Shown here: piece after piece, positions 1 to 7,228 of the stretch
Position numbering within the stretch: the first letter of the stretch is position 1
How the letters are laid out: every line of letters starts with the position of its first letter
Origin: JBGVMW01 sp045122835
GTDB lineage: Bacteria > Bacillota > Clostridia > Lachnospirales > Lachnospiraceae
Length of the DNA: 13,939 bases
Direction: 5' to 3'
Assembly (NCBI GenBank): GCA_045122835.1
Contig: JBGVIB010000062.1
Location: 1 to 13,939, forward strand
Notes under the pieces: generated by a model
What the model saw: only the letters and a program-made list of their open reading frames with translations
Told to the model about the DNA's origin: nothing
Databases searched by the model: none
Program-made: the position numbers and the translations under genes

Positions 1-30
1 CACTACGTTTTCATACGGACTGTGCAGTTC

Positions 31-56
31 AGGACATTACAAGCTTGTATTGTCCT
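31..56. repeat. 26-bp inverted repeat downstream of the Fn3 gene
   Basis: Twelve of the thirteen opposing base pairs match (AGGACA/TGTCCT, one T-T mismatch, then TACAAG/CTTGTA), and CAG/CTG at 25-27 and 61-63 can extend the helix. A second dyad, ACTG-TG-CAGT, lies at 19-28. The element is downstream of the minus-strand Fn3 gene and could stop or stabilise its transcript. Neither strand has a T-run after the hairpin, so it is not a canonical intrinsic terminator. It may instead be part of a repeat that continues outside the window. Confidence 0.4.
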
Positions 57-62
57 GGTTCT

Positions 63-80
63 GAATATTTACAAATATTC
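63..80. repeat. Perfect 8-bp inverted repeat abutting the Fn3 stop codon
   Basis: GAATATTT and AAATATTC are separated by two bases and directly touch the stop codon of the minus-strand gene. The all-A/T core makes a weak hairpin. Together with the stronger dyad at 31-56 it may form the 3' end of that transcript; a role is not proven by the sequence. Confidence 0.35.
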
Positions 81-1289
81 TTATAACTTGTACCAGCAAG
101 TTGTGCAAACAGAAGTTGCACCCTTTGCAATAGGTTTTACATATACATAGTATGTTTTGTTGTTACTAATCTTAGAACTTCTGAATTTCTTTAAAGTATA
201 AGAAGTCTTTTTATTACTTAATGTAGCCACTTTTTTGTAACCATCATTCTTGTTGTAAGAAACATATACTTCATATTTAGTAGCCTTAGGAACTTTCTTC
301 CAGGAAATAGCTAACATACCTGTTTTCTGCTTTAAATTTACCTTAGGCTGGAAGATGAAAGATTTAGTTGTAGTTTTGCTATATACCTTCTTATTGTTCA
401 GTGTTAAGTAAGAAGCAACTTTTACCTTGCGGTAAACACCATAGTTACACACAGATTTTCCTGGATGTACAGAAGCTTCATAGCTAGACAGTCCATTTTC
501 AAATTTTTCTGTGATTAATTTACCTTTTTGATTATAAAAACGTACACGGTATCCATCAGCGTTTGTTGCTGGTAATACGAAAGAAGCATTAGTAATGCTA
601 TAACTAGCATCAGCCTTCACAGATGGCGCCTTTGCAAGAGTAGTAACATATACATAAGGGAAATAACTATGTTCAGCTATGTAACCACTTGCTGACTGCT
701 TAAATGGTGATACATAAAATTTATATTCAGTATCTGGTGTTAAGCCTGTTGCCGTAAATGAAGTAGCGTCAGTAGAACCTATTAAGGTATATTGACCATT
801 AGATTCTCTTGTGTAAATACGATAACCAGTTGCACCTGGTGCGGCACCCCAATTAAAAGTTGCAGAATTAACTGTAGCACCTGTCTGTAATGCTGTTGAA
901 TTAGTTACTATATTATCATCACTTGGTATGGTAACCACTTCAAATGGAGCAGACCATGGGCTCTGCTGTCCATCATATGTAGTAGAAGCAACCTGTACAA
1001 GGTAGCTACCACCTGCATTTAAGCTATAAATAGTATCGTCGGTACGACTGGTAGAACCTGATTCATTAATCCAAGTAGCACCCCCATCATAAGAGTAACG
1101 TGTAACATATTTGTTAGCGCCGTTTACTGGGTTCCACTGAAAAGAAACATAATTTCCATAAGTTCCAGTCTGTCCAGTAATAACTGGTGCGTCTAACGCT
1201 TCAGCCGTAATGGAAAAGGCTGCGCTCATTGCAAATGTCGCAGCTGTAGCAGATACAGCAGTCGCAATTTTCTTGAAATTTAAATGCAT
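81..1289 (-). CDS. Secreted fibronectin type III-domain protein
   Basis: The product is a 402-residue exported protein of unknown specific function. Residues 1-31 form a classical signal peptide (Lys6-Lys7, then an Ala-rich hydrophobic core) with probable cleavage after Ala-Glu-Ala31. The mature part consists of Fn3-like beta-sandwich modules. Clear ones lie near residues 33-120 and 130-220 (G-x-Y-x-x-Y strand, then GLTPDTEYKFYV). A degenerate module lies around 225-310 and a Lys-rich one around 315-400, with AISWKKVPKATKYEVYVS. No LPXTG sorting signal, catalytic domain or S-layer repeat is visible. Such modules usually act as spacers or adhesive or carbohydrate-binding parts. The start is the second in-frame ATG: the ATG at 1304 lies inside the Shine-Dalgarno sequence GAGGAGG, which is well placed for the ATG at 1289. 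The gene has its own promoter and is divergent from mbl. Fn3 assignment is fairly sure; the biological role is not. Confidence 0.8.
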   Translation of the reverse strand: MHLNFKKIATAVSATAATFAMSAAFSITAEALDAPVITGQTGTYGNYVSFQWNPVNGANKYVTRYSYDGGATWINESGSTSRTDDTIYSLNAGGSYLVQVASTTYDGQQSPWSAPFEVVTIPSDDNIVTNSTALQTGATVNSATFNWGAAPGATGYRIYTRESNGQYTLIGSTDATSFTATGLTPDTEYKFYVSPFKQSASGYIAEHSYFPYVYVTTLAKAPSVKADASYSITNASFVLPATNADGYRVRFYNQKGKLITEKFENGLSSYEASVHPGKSVCNYGVYRKVKVASYLTLNNKKVYSKTTTKSFIFQPKVNLKQKTGMLAISWKKVPKATKYEVYVSYNKNDGYKKVATLSNKKTSYTLKKFRSSKISNNKTYYVYVKPIAKGATSVCTTCWYKL

Positions 1290-1358
1290 AATTATCCTCC
1301 TCATTTAGATAATAAAGAAATACGCTGTACACATTTATGTACAATTAGAAACAAATTG

Positions 1359-1387
1359 AGAATAGCAAAAAACACCAGAACTGTCAA
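1359..1387 (-). promoter_or_regulatory. Probable sigma-A promoter of the Fn3 gene
   Basis: Read on the minus strand there is a perfect TTGACA (-35, 1382-1387), a 17-base spacer and TATTCT (-10, 1359-1364), preceded by TG one base before the -10, that is an extended -10. Transcription would begin near 1352 and leave a leader of about 60 bases with the AGGAGG ribosome site. A perfect 6-bp dyad (GTGTTT/AAACAC, 1427-1441) lies upstream, at roughly -80, and could be a regulator site. Confidence 0.65.
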
Positions 1388-1591
1388 TATAAAGTTACTC
1401 GGTAAAATTCGGTATAAAACTAGAGAGTGTTTGAAAAACACATGCATAAATTTCCATATAATAGGAATAATATTGTAAATCCGCTGTTATGTAACACGAA
1501 TATCGGGGTATATATGGAAGAAAGTCCCTTATTTAAAATGAATAACATAATAAGAAAAACGAAAAATAATCTTAAATTTTAAAATTAACCC

Positions 1592-1620
1592 TTTAAAAAA
1601 AAAAAGATATCGTATATAAT
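1592..1620 (+). promoter_or_regulatory. Probable promoter of the mbl-flagellar cluster
   Basis: TTTAAA (1592-1597), a 17-base spacer that begins with an A-tract, and a perfect TATAAT (1615-1620) form a sigma-A-type promoter about 160 bases before mbl. A palindrome TAATAA-GA-TTATTA (1617-1630) overlaps the -10 and the start point. I saw no convincing sigma-28 (FliA) site, so the cluster is probably transcribed by the housekeeping sigma factor. Confidence 0.5.
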
Positions 1621-1778
1621 AAGATTATTATGTGTAACTATGTCTAAAAAAGATAGTGTAAGTTGATGGAAAAGGAATTTTGTCGTACAATCACATAAGA
1701 AAAATAGAATGTAGGAATGTCGTCAATTTGACAGCATATAACGTATATAGAATCCTGAAATAGGAAAGGGGAATAGAA

Positions 1779-2771
1779 ATGGCAGCAGATATAGGAATTG
1801 ATTTAGGAACTGCAAGTATTCTTGTTTATATAAAAGGAAAAGGTGTAGTGCTCAAGGAGCCTTCCGTTGTGGCATTTGACAGAGATACCAACAAGATTAA
1901 GGCAATTGGTGAAGAAGCACGTCAGATGTTAGGTAGAACACCAGGGAATATTGTAGCGGTCAGACCGCTTAGACAGGGTGTTATTTCAGATTATACTGTT
2001 ACCGAGAAGATGGTAAAATATTTTATTCATAAGGCAATGGGTAAGAAGACTCTCCGTAAGCCTCGCGTCAGCGTGTGTGTACCAAGTGGTGCCACAGAAG
2101 TTGAGATTCGTGCGGTAGAGGATGCAACTTTACAGGCAGGTGCAAGAGAAGTTTCTATTATAGAGGAGCCAATTGCAGCCGCAATCGGATCAGGTATTGA
2201 CATTTCCAAGCCGTGCGGAAATATGATTGTAGATATTGGTGGTGGTACCGCAGATATCGCAGTTATTTCCTTAGGCGGTACCGTTGTCAGCACGTCTATC
2301 AAAGTGGCTGGTGACGATTTTGATGAAGCAATTGTACGTTATATGAGAAAGAAGCATAATCTTCTTATTGGTGAGCGTACGGCAGAAGATATTAAGATTA
2401 ATGTAGGTTCTGCTTATCCAAGAGCAGAAGTTGACTATATGGATGTCAGAGGACGTAACCTTGTAACAGGTCTTCCTAAGACAGTTACTGTAAGCTCAGA
2501 GGAGACAGAAGAAGCATTGCGTGATATTACAGCCCAGATTGTGGAAGCGGTACACAGCGTGTTGGAGAAGACACCACCAGAGTTAGCATCTGATATTGCT
2601 GACAGGGGTATTGTAATGACTGGTGGTGGAAGCTTGCTTCGCGGCCTGGACGAGTTAATAGAGAGCAAAACAGGAATTAATACAATGGTGGCGGAAGAAC
2701 CAATGACAGCAGTTGCTATTGGTACAGGACGTTTTGTAGAATTTATGAGCGGTCACCGTGATCCGGAATAA
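1779..2771 (+). CDS. mbl: MreB/Mbl-like bacterial actin (rod-shape protein)
   Basis: This is an actin-fold ATPase that polymerises beneath the membrane and guides the elongation wall-synthesis machinery. At 330 residues it has the family's normal length. Visible motifs are the phosphate-1 loop GIDLGTA at residues 6-12, the phosphate-2 loop DIGGGTAD at 152-159 and the adenosine loop MTGGGSLLRG at 280-289; EEPIAAAIG lies between. The ribosome site AGGAAAGGGG precedes the ATG. MreB, Mbl and MreBH paralogues are hard to separate by eye. I choose Mbl because flgF and flgG follow directly, as in B. subtilis mbl-flhO-flhP, and no mreC or mreD is nearby. Only 21 bases separate it from flgF, so co-transcription is likely. 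The MreB-family assignment is near certain, the paralogue less so. Confidence 0.88.
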   Translation: MAADIGIDLGTASILVYIKGKGVVLKEPSVVAFDRDTNKIKAIGEEARQMLGRTPGNIVAVRPLRQGVISDYTVTEKMVKYFIHKAMGKKTLRKPRVSVCVPSGATEVEIRAVEDATLQAGAREVSIIEEPIAAAIGSGIDISKPCGNMIVDIGGGTADIAVISLGGTVVSTSIKVAGDDFDEAIVRYMRKKHNLLIGERTAEDIKINVGSAYPRAEVDYMDVRGRNLVTGLPKTVTVSSEETEEALRDITAQIVEAVHSVLEKTPPELASDIADRGIVMTGGGSLLRGLDELIESKTGINTMVAEEPMTAVAIGTGRFVEFMSGHRDPE

Positions 2772-2792
2772 GAGATAAAATGGAGGTATACA

Positions 2793-3566
2793 ATGGTTAA
2801 GGGGTTATATACAGCCTACACAGGAATGAAGTATCAGCAGGAGAAAATGGATGTGATTACGAACAATCTGGCTAATTCTGCAACGGTAGGCTATAAACGC
2901 GAAGGTGCAACCGCACAGACATTTAAAGATGTGTTGGCAATTAAGATTAAAGATGCATCAGAAGCCTTTGTAGATAAAGGAATTGGAGATATGTCCATGG
3001 GTGTTCACTTTGGTGAGACTTATCGTGATTATTCCCAGGGCTCTTTGAAGGAGACAAGCAGCAATACAGATGTGGCATTAGAGGGAAGCGGTTTCTTTAC
3101 GATTTCCTATACAAATAAGGCGGGAGAGACCTCCCAGAAGTATACAAGAGATGGTTCTTTCATTCTGACACAGACCGGGTATCTTACAACAAAGGATGGA
3201 GATTTTGTTCTTGGTAACAATTCCGCACCGATTCAGTTAGATCCTGCAGCAGAGGTGGAGATTGATTCCTTAGGACGCATTTTCCAGAATGGTGAATTTG
3301 CAAATCAGCTTCGTATTGTAGATGTGGAGGATACCAATTATTTAAAGAAATTTGGTGAAAATCTCTATGAACTGACAGAAGGCGGTGCAGAGACAGAAGC
3401 TCCGGCAACGGTCCGTCAGAGTTATTTAGAGCAGTCCAATGTACAGGTTGTTTCAGAAATGGTAGAATTAATTACAGTAACAAGAGCTTATGAAGCGAAC
3501 CAGAAGATGATTCAAAACATTGACAGTACATTAGATAAGTCAGTGAACACAGTGGGAAGAGTATAA
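2793..3566 (+). CDS. flgF: Flagellar basal-body rod protein FlgF-like (FlhO)
   Basis: This is a structural subunit of the flagellar rod, exported by the flagellar type III system and assembled across the peptidoglycan. The N-terminal rod motif spans residues 1-36 (GLYTAYTGM then TNNLANSATVGYK, the Asn-rich signature of axial proteins). The C-terminal axial domain covers about 208-257 (SYLEQSNVQVVSEMVELI then TRAYEANQKMIQ). The two regions form the coiled-coil core, with a beta-rich middle between. The length of 257 is normal for FlgF/FlgG. It has no signal peptide, as expected. TGGAGG stands 6 bases before the ATG. The first of two tandem paralogues after mbl corresponds to B. subtilis FlhO, which is called FlgF by homology. 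FlgF and FlgG are related, so the label rests partly on position. Confidence 0.87.
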   Translation: MVKGLYTAYTGMKYQQEKMDVITNNLANSATVGYKREGATAQTFKDVLAIKIKDASEAFVDKGIGDMSMGVHFGETYRDYSQGSLKETSSNTDVALEGSGFFTISYTNKAGETSQKYTRDGSFILTQTGYLTTKDGDFVLGNNSAPIQLDPAAEVEIDSLGRIFQNGEFANQLRIVDVEDTNYLKKFGENLYELTEGGAETEAPATVRQSYLEQSNVQVVSEMVELITVTRAYEANQKMIQNIDSTLDKSVNTVGRV

Positions 3567-3584
3567 TAGATAAATAAGAATAGA

Positions 3585-3613
3585 TGTAACTATGCAGGAA
3601 GTAAATAGTTACA
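3585..3613. repeat. Perfect 9-bp inverted repeat in the flgF-flgG gap
   Basis: TGTAACTAT (3585-3593) and ATAGTTACA (3605-3613) flank an 11-base loop and end 28 bases before the flgG start. With no T-run after it, it is not a terminator. As RNA it would form a small hairpin, as DNA a possible binding site. The same 9-mer occurs in the mbl and flgJ leaders. Confidence 0.5.
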
Positions 3614-3641
3614 GGCAGATAAATGTTAGGAGGGTATCTTT

Positions 3642-4460
3642 ATGATGAGATCATTATGGACTGCAGCAAGCGGTATGATTGCACAGCAGCAGAGTTTGGA
3701 CAATATTTCTAATAATATTGCAAATATTAACACAGTCGGATATAAGACACAGACAGCAGAATTTAAGACGCTTTTATATCAGAATTTGCAATCAGAGACA
3801 ACAACTGCTAATGCAGATCCGAAGCCAATTAATGCAGAAGTAGGTCTGGGAACCAGACTGGCATCTATTACAACCCAGTTTACACAGGGAGCATTTACAG
3901 AATCTGAGAGTGATACTGATTTTGCATTAGAGGGTAAGGGATTTTTCTCTGTCAGAGGTTTAGATGGTAATACATATTATACAAGAAACGGACATTTTCA
4001 GTTAGTAGAGAATAGTTCTGGCGGTCTGATGTTAGCAAACTCTGATGGACTTGCAGTATTAGATACCAATGGAAATGCTATTGAATTAGATGCCGGATGT
4101 GTGGCATCCAAGGTAACCATTACCACAGATGGTAAGGTGTATTATCCGGATGCAGATGGCACCCTTCAGGATTTAGATATGCAGTTTGGGTTATATCAGT
4201 TTAATAATCCGGCAGGTTTAACCAAGATGTCAGAAAGCTTATATGCGGTATCTGCTTCTTCCGGAGAAGCAATGAGTGAAGCGACCAATGAGGATCTGGA
4301 CAAAACAAAGACAGTACAGGGATATCTGGAAGCTTCCAACGTTCAGTTAGCCGATGAAATGGTAAATATGATTGTGACACAGCGTGCCTATGAGATGAAT
4401 TCCAAAGCAATTCAGGCATCAGACACAATGTTAGAGCAGGCAAACAATCTGAGACGTTAA
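3642..4460 (+). CDS. flgG: Flagellar basal-body rod protein FlgG-like (FlhP)
   Basis: This is the distal rod subunit, the last part of the drive shaft before the hook. It is 272 residues, close to the usual 260. The N-terminal axial motif is at 1-40 (SLWTAASGM then SNNIANINTVGYKT, with the NTVGYK typical of FlgG). The C-terminal axial domain is at about 225-272 (GYLEASNVQLADEMVNMI, then TQRAYEMNSKAIQ). The middle contains ALEGKGFF, a common motif of FlgE/F/G proteins. The start has tandem ATG codons; the first is chosen because AGGAGG ends 7 bases before it. The 75-base gap from flgF contains an inverted repeat but no terminator, so it is probably in the same transcript as mbl and flgF. Assignment to FlgG rather than FlgF rests on order and motif. 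Confidence 0.88.
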   Translation: MMRSLWTAASGMIAQQQSLDNISNNIANINTVGYKTQTAEFKTLLYQNLQSETTTANADPKPINAEVGLGTRLASITTQFTQGAFTESESDTDFALEGKGFFSVRGLDGNTYYTRNGHFQLVENSSGGLMLANSDGLAVLDTNGNAIELDAGCVASKVTITTDGKVYYPDADGTLQDLDMQFGLYQFNNPAGLTKMSESLYAVSASSGEAMSEATNEDLDKTKTVQGYLEASNVQLADEMVNMIVTQRAYEMNSKAIQASDTMLEQANNLRR

Positions 4461-4470
4461 GGTATGTAGG

Positions 4471-4521
4471 AAGAAGGATTTTCTGTAACTATTCAGAATC
4501 AGGACAATAACAATCCTTTTT
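4471..4521 (+). other. Long-loop dyad in the flgG-flgJ gap
   Basis: AAGAAGGATT (4471-4480) can pair with AATCCTTTTT (4512-4521), with nine pairs and one G-U, around a 31-base loop that holds TGTAACTATT (4484-4493). The T-rich right arm recalls a weak terminator or attenuator, but the loop is long and no separate U-tract follows. It might lower expression of flgJ relative to the rod genes. Confidence 0.3.
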
Positions 4522-4561
4522 GAATGGGAAAGTCGTTCACACGGCAGAATGAGAGGAAAAA

Positions 4562-4909
4562 ATGGAAATAATATCATCCGGTCTTGCAGGATTATATGAT
4601 TCGGCAAGCACAGCATCAACAACAAAGTTAGAGGACAAGCTTTCCAACGATTATTCTTCAAAAACAAATGAAGAATTGATGGATGCCTGTAAGGAATTTG
4701 AGGCGTATTTATATGAGCAGATGTTTAAAGCAATGCGTAAGATGGTTCCGGAAAATGAGGAGGAAGGTTCTAGCTCCATGCTGAAAGAATATTTTGAAGA
4801 TGAGCTTTACTCCGAGTATGCAGCCACAATGGCAGACCAGAACGCAGAAGCAGGTGTAGGCATTGCCCAGACAATGTATGAACAAATGAAACGTAACTAT
4901 AACTTATAA
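4562..4909 (+). CDS. flgJ: FlgJ-like rod-binding protein, single domain
   Basis: This is a 115-residue rod-binding protein corresponding to the N-terminal half of proteobacterial FlgJ, the rod-assembly chaperone or cap. The family signature is visible at about 42-112: ACKEFEAYLYEQMFKAMRKMVP, cut here as ACKEFEAYLYEQ then MFKAMRKMVP, followed by SMLKEYFEDELYSEYA and GVGIAQTMYEQM. The first 40 residues are low-complexity and Ser/Thr-rich. There is no C-terminal muramidase (glucosaminidase) domain, so another wall hydrolase must open the peptidoglycan. GAGAGG lies 6 bases before the ATG. It is the last gene before a terminator, ending the mbl-flgF-flgG-flgJ cluster. The family call is sound; the symbol is given by homology to the FlgJ N-terminus only. 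Confidence 0.8.
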   Translation: MEIISSGLAGLYDSASTASTTKLEDKLSNDYSSKTNEELMDACKEFEAYLYEQMFKAMRKMVPENEEEGSSSMLKEYFEDELYSEYAATMADQNAEAGVGIAQTMYEQMKRNYNL

Positions 4910-4916
4910 AAATCAG

Positions 4917-4951
4917 AATACCTGTGCCTTTCATAGAGGTGCAGGTATTTT
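4917..4951 (+). terminator. Intrinsic terminator after flgJ
   Basis: A 13-pair stem, AATACCTGTGCCT with AGGTGCAGGTATT and two G-U pairs, has a 7-base loop and runs into TTTT. It begins 7 bases after the flgJ stop and separates the flagellar cluster from recD2. The A-rich left flank could let it work in both directions. Confidence 0.75.
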
Positions 4952-4984
4952 CGCATAAAAAGTTGTAACGAAAGGCAGGCAATC

Positions 4985-7228
4985 ATGGCATTAGAACAGA
5001 TAAGTGGCTACATAGATCATATCATATTCCGGAATGAAGAAAATGGATATACTGTATTAGTACTTGTCAATGAGGACGAGGAAATAAGCTGTGTAGGCTG
5101 TATTCCTTATATTGAAGAAGGAGAAAGTGTCCAGATAGAAGGGGAACAGACAGAGCATCCGGTCTATGGAACCCAGATAAAAATTCATTCCATTGCTGTG
5201 ATTCCGCCGGAGGATACCGTTTCTATCGAGCGCTACTTAGGCAGTGGTGCGATCAAAGGAGTTGGGCCATCTCTGGCAGCGCGTATTGTGAAAAAGTTCA
5301 AGAAAGATACCTTCCGCATCATAGAAGAAGAACCGGAACGATTAGTAGAAATCAAGGGAATCAGTGAACGCATTGCCAGAGAAATTGCAGAGCAGGTCTG
5401 TGGCAAAAAGGAATTGCGCAATGCCATGATCTTTTTGCAGGATTACGGAATTACGCAAAATCTTGCAGTGAAGATATACAGCACCTATGGGCCGGATATG
5501 TACCGGGTTATAAAAGAAAATCCCTATAAAATGGCAGATGATATTCAAGGTGTGGGTTTTCGCATTGCTGACGAAATTGCTATCAAATCAGGAATTCAGA
5601 CAGACTCCGATTTCCGAATCAGAAGTGGTGTACTGTATACCATGCTGCAGGCGTCTTCAGAGGGACATACTTATCTTCCCTGGGAAGAATTAGCGGACCG
5701 CACAGGCACTTTATTAGGCGTAAATGCCCAGGCAGTGGAAGAATGTTTTACAGATTTGCTGGTGGAAAAGAAAATTATTATCAAAGAAAAGGATGGACAC
5801 AGACAGGTATATGCCTCATCCATTTATTATCAGGAATTAAATATCGCAAAAATGTTATGGGATATGGATATATTTTCTTCAGAAAAAGACACAAAAATAT
5901 ATAAGCGGATTGAGCGTATTGAAGCTGCCGAGAACATAGAGCTGGATGATAAACAGCGTCTGGCAGTAGCTGAAGCTGCAAAGCGGGGACTGTTGATTAT
6001 CACGGGAGGTCCCGGTACTGGTAAAACCACAACCATTAACACTATTATCCGATATTTTGAGTCAGAGGATTATGAAATTGCACTTGCTGCACCTACCGGT
6101 CGTGCGGCGAAGCGTATGACGGAAGCCACTGGCTATGAAGCCCGGACCATTCATAGATTATTGGAGATTAACGGCGGAATGGAAGAGGACAGAAACAACT
6201 CCTTTGAGCGAAATGAGGAAAATCCCATAGAAGCAGATGTTGTCATTATTGATGAGATGTCCATGGTGGATATTTATCTCATGAACGCCCTGTTAAAAGC
6301 AGTAGTTCCGGGAACAAGACTGATATTAGTAGGAGATGTAGACCAGCTTCCGTCAGTTGGACCCGGTAGTGTGCTTCGCGATATTATTTCCTCAGAGAAA
6401 TTCCCGGTGGTATGCTTAGAAAAGGTATTCCGCCAGGCAGCAAAAAGTAACATTGTTGTCAATGCCCATAGAATTAATGAGGGCAAGCCTTTGGATTTAG
6501 TGAATAAGCATACGGATTTCTTTATTATGCGCCGGTACGACACCACGTCGGTACAGGTAATGATGGAAAAATTAATCAAAGAAATTTTACCACCCAATCT
6601 GGATGTGGATCCTTTTGATATTCAGGTGCTCACCCCTATGCGAAAAACAGCTCTGGGTGTGGAGGCCTTGAATGTATGGCTGCAGGAAATTTTAAATCCA
6701 AAGGATAAAAAGAAGCGGGAAAAGGAAGTGGCAGGCCGACTGTTCAGGGAAGGGGACAAGGTCATGCAGACAAAGAATAATTACCAGCTAGAATGGGAAG
6801 TGGTAAACCGCTATGGCATCCCGGAGGAAAAAGGAATAGGTGTATTCAACGGTGATATTGGAAAAATTATAGAAATCAATGATTTTTCCGAAACAGTAAA
6901 AGTAGTTTTTGATGATGACAGACGTGTGGAGTATTCCTTTAAGCTGTTAGAGGAGTTAGAGCATGCCTATGCCATAACCATTCATAAATCCCAGGGTAGC
7001 GAATATCCGGTGGTACTGATGCCTTTAATCAGCGGACCAAGAATGTTGATGAACAGAAACCTGCTGTATACGGCAGTTACCCGTGCTAAAAAATGTGTAA
7101 CTATCGTAGGAAATGAACAGACCGTTCAGGAAATGATACAGAATGTAAGGGAGCAGACACGCTATACAGGATTACGGGACCGCATAGTGGAAATGGGGGA
7201 AATCGAATTTGACAGCCACGAAAATTAG
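4985..7228 (+). CDS. recD2: RecD2-type 5'-3' DNA helicase
   Basis: This is an SF1B DNA helicase of the RecD2 family, which acts in DNA repair and replication-fork maintenance without RecB or RecC. The 747 residues carry the long N-terminal region typical of RecD2. It has an OB-like start and helix-hairpin-helix motifs, for example GSGAIKGVGPSLAARIVKKF from residue 86. The helicase core has Walker A GGPGTGKTTT (341-350, Lys347), Walker B IIDEMSMVD with Asp423-Glu424, motif III VGDVDQLPSVGPGS, motif V HKSQGSEYP from 667 and motif VI LYTAVTRAKK near 693-702. All key residues are present. The Shine-Dalgarno sequence is weak (AAAGG), suggesting modest translation. No convincing promoter is visible in the 33 bases after the flgJ terminator. 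The end overlaps comF by 20 bases, indicating coupled translation. Confidence 0.93.
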   Translation: MALEQISGYIDHIIFRNEENGYTVLVLVNEDEEISCVGCIPYIEEGESVQIEGEQTEHPVYGTQIKIHSIAVIPPEDTVSIERYLGSGAIKGVGPSLAARIVKKFKKDTFRIIEEEPERLVEIKGISERIAREIAEQVCGKKELRNAMIFLQDYGITQNLAVKIYSTYGPDMYRVIKENPYKMADDIQGVGFRIADEIAIKSGIQTDSDFRIRSGVLYTMLQASSEGHTYLPWEELADRTGTLLGVNAQAVEECFTDLLVEKKIIIKEKDGHRQVYASSIYYQELNIAKMLWDMDIFSSEKDTKIYKRIERIEAAENIELDDKQRLAVAEAAKRGLLIITGGPGTGKTTTINTIIRYFESEDYEIALAAPTGRAAKRMTEATGYEARTIHRLLEINGGMEEDRNNSFERNEENPIEADVVIIDEMSMVDIYLMNALLKAVVPGTRLILVGDVDQLPSVGPGSVLRDIISSEKFPVVCLEKVFRQAAKSNIVVNAHRINEGKPLDLVNKHTDFFIMRRYDTTSVQVMMEKLIKEILPPNLDVDPFDIQVLTPMRKTALGVEALNVWLQEILNPKDKKKREKEVAGRLFREGDKVMQTKNNYQLEWEVVNRYGIPEEKGIGVFNGDIGKIIEINDFSETVKVVFDDDRRVEYSFKLLEELEHAYAITIHKSQGSEYPVVLMPLISGPRMLMNRNLLYTAVTRAKKCVTIVGNEQTVQEMIQNVREQTRYTGLRDRIVEMGEIEFDSHEN

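Larger units (their letters stand above)
1290..1778. other. Divergent intergenic region between the Fn3 gene and mbl
   Basis: This 489-base AT-rich stretch contains the minus-strand promoter at 1359-1387, the plus-strand promoter candidate at 1592-1620, an 11-base A-tract (1595-1605) in that promoter's spacer and a dyad at 1427-1441. The roughly 150-base mbl leader carries a TGTAACTAT box (1633-1641). The box's ACTAT can pair with ATAGT at 1653-1657. A plus-strand reading frame over 1284-1478 has no ribosome site and no protein-like composition and is not called. Confidence 0.6.

Noticed and set aside
1290..1304. Five-residue N-terminal extension of the Fn3 protein
   Set aside because: The upstream ATG and following AGG codons are the Shine-Dalgarno sequence itself; the ATG at 1289 is correctly spaced from it.
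1284..1478. 64-codon plus-strand reading frame in the divergent intergenic region
   Set aside because: It has no ribosome site, overlaps the Fn3 start and promoter on the other strand, and its predicted protein has no recognisable character.
1475..1505. Sigma-28 (FliA) promoter upstream of mbl
   Set aside because: A TAAA is followed at 15 bases by a segment matching only about half of GCCGATAA.
4952..4984. Promoter for recD2 after the flgJ terminator
   Set aside because: No hexamer pair with acceptable spacing was found in the 33-base gap; read-through or a promoter overlapping the terminator remains possible.
7096..7104. Further copy of TGTAACTAT inside recD2
   Set aside because: It encodes part of the conserved helicase end (VTIVG) and is probably coincidental, so it was not counted with the intergenic boxes.
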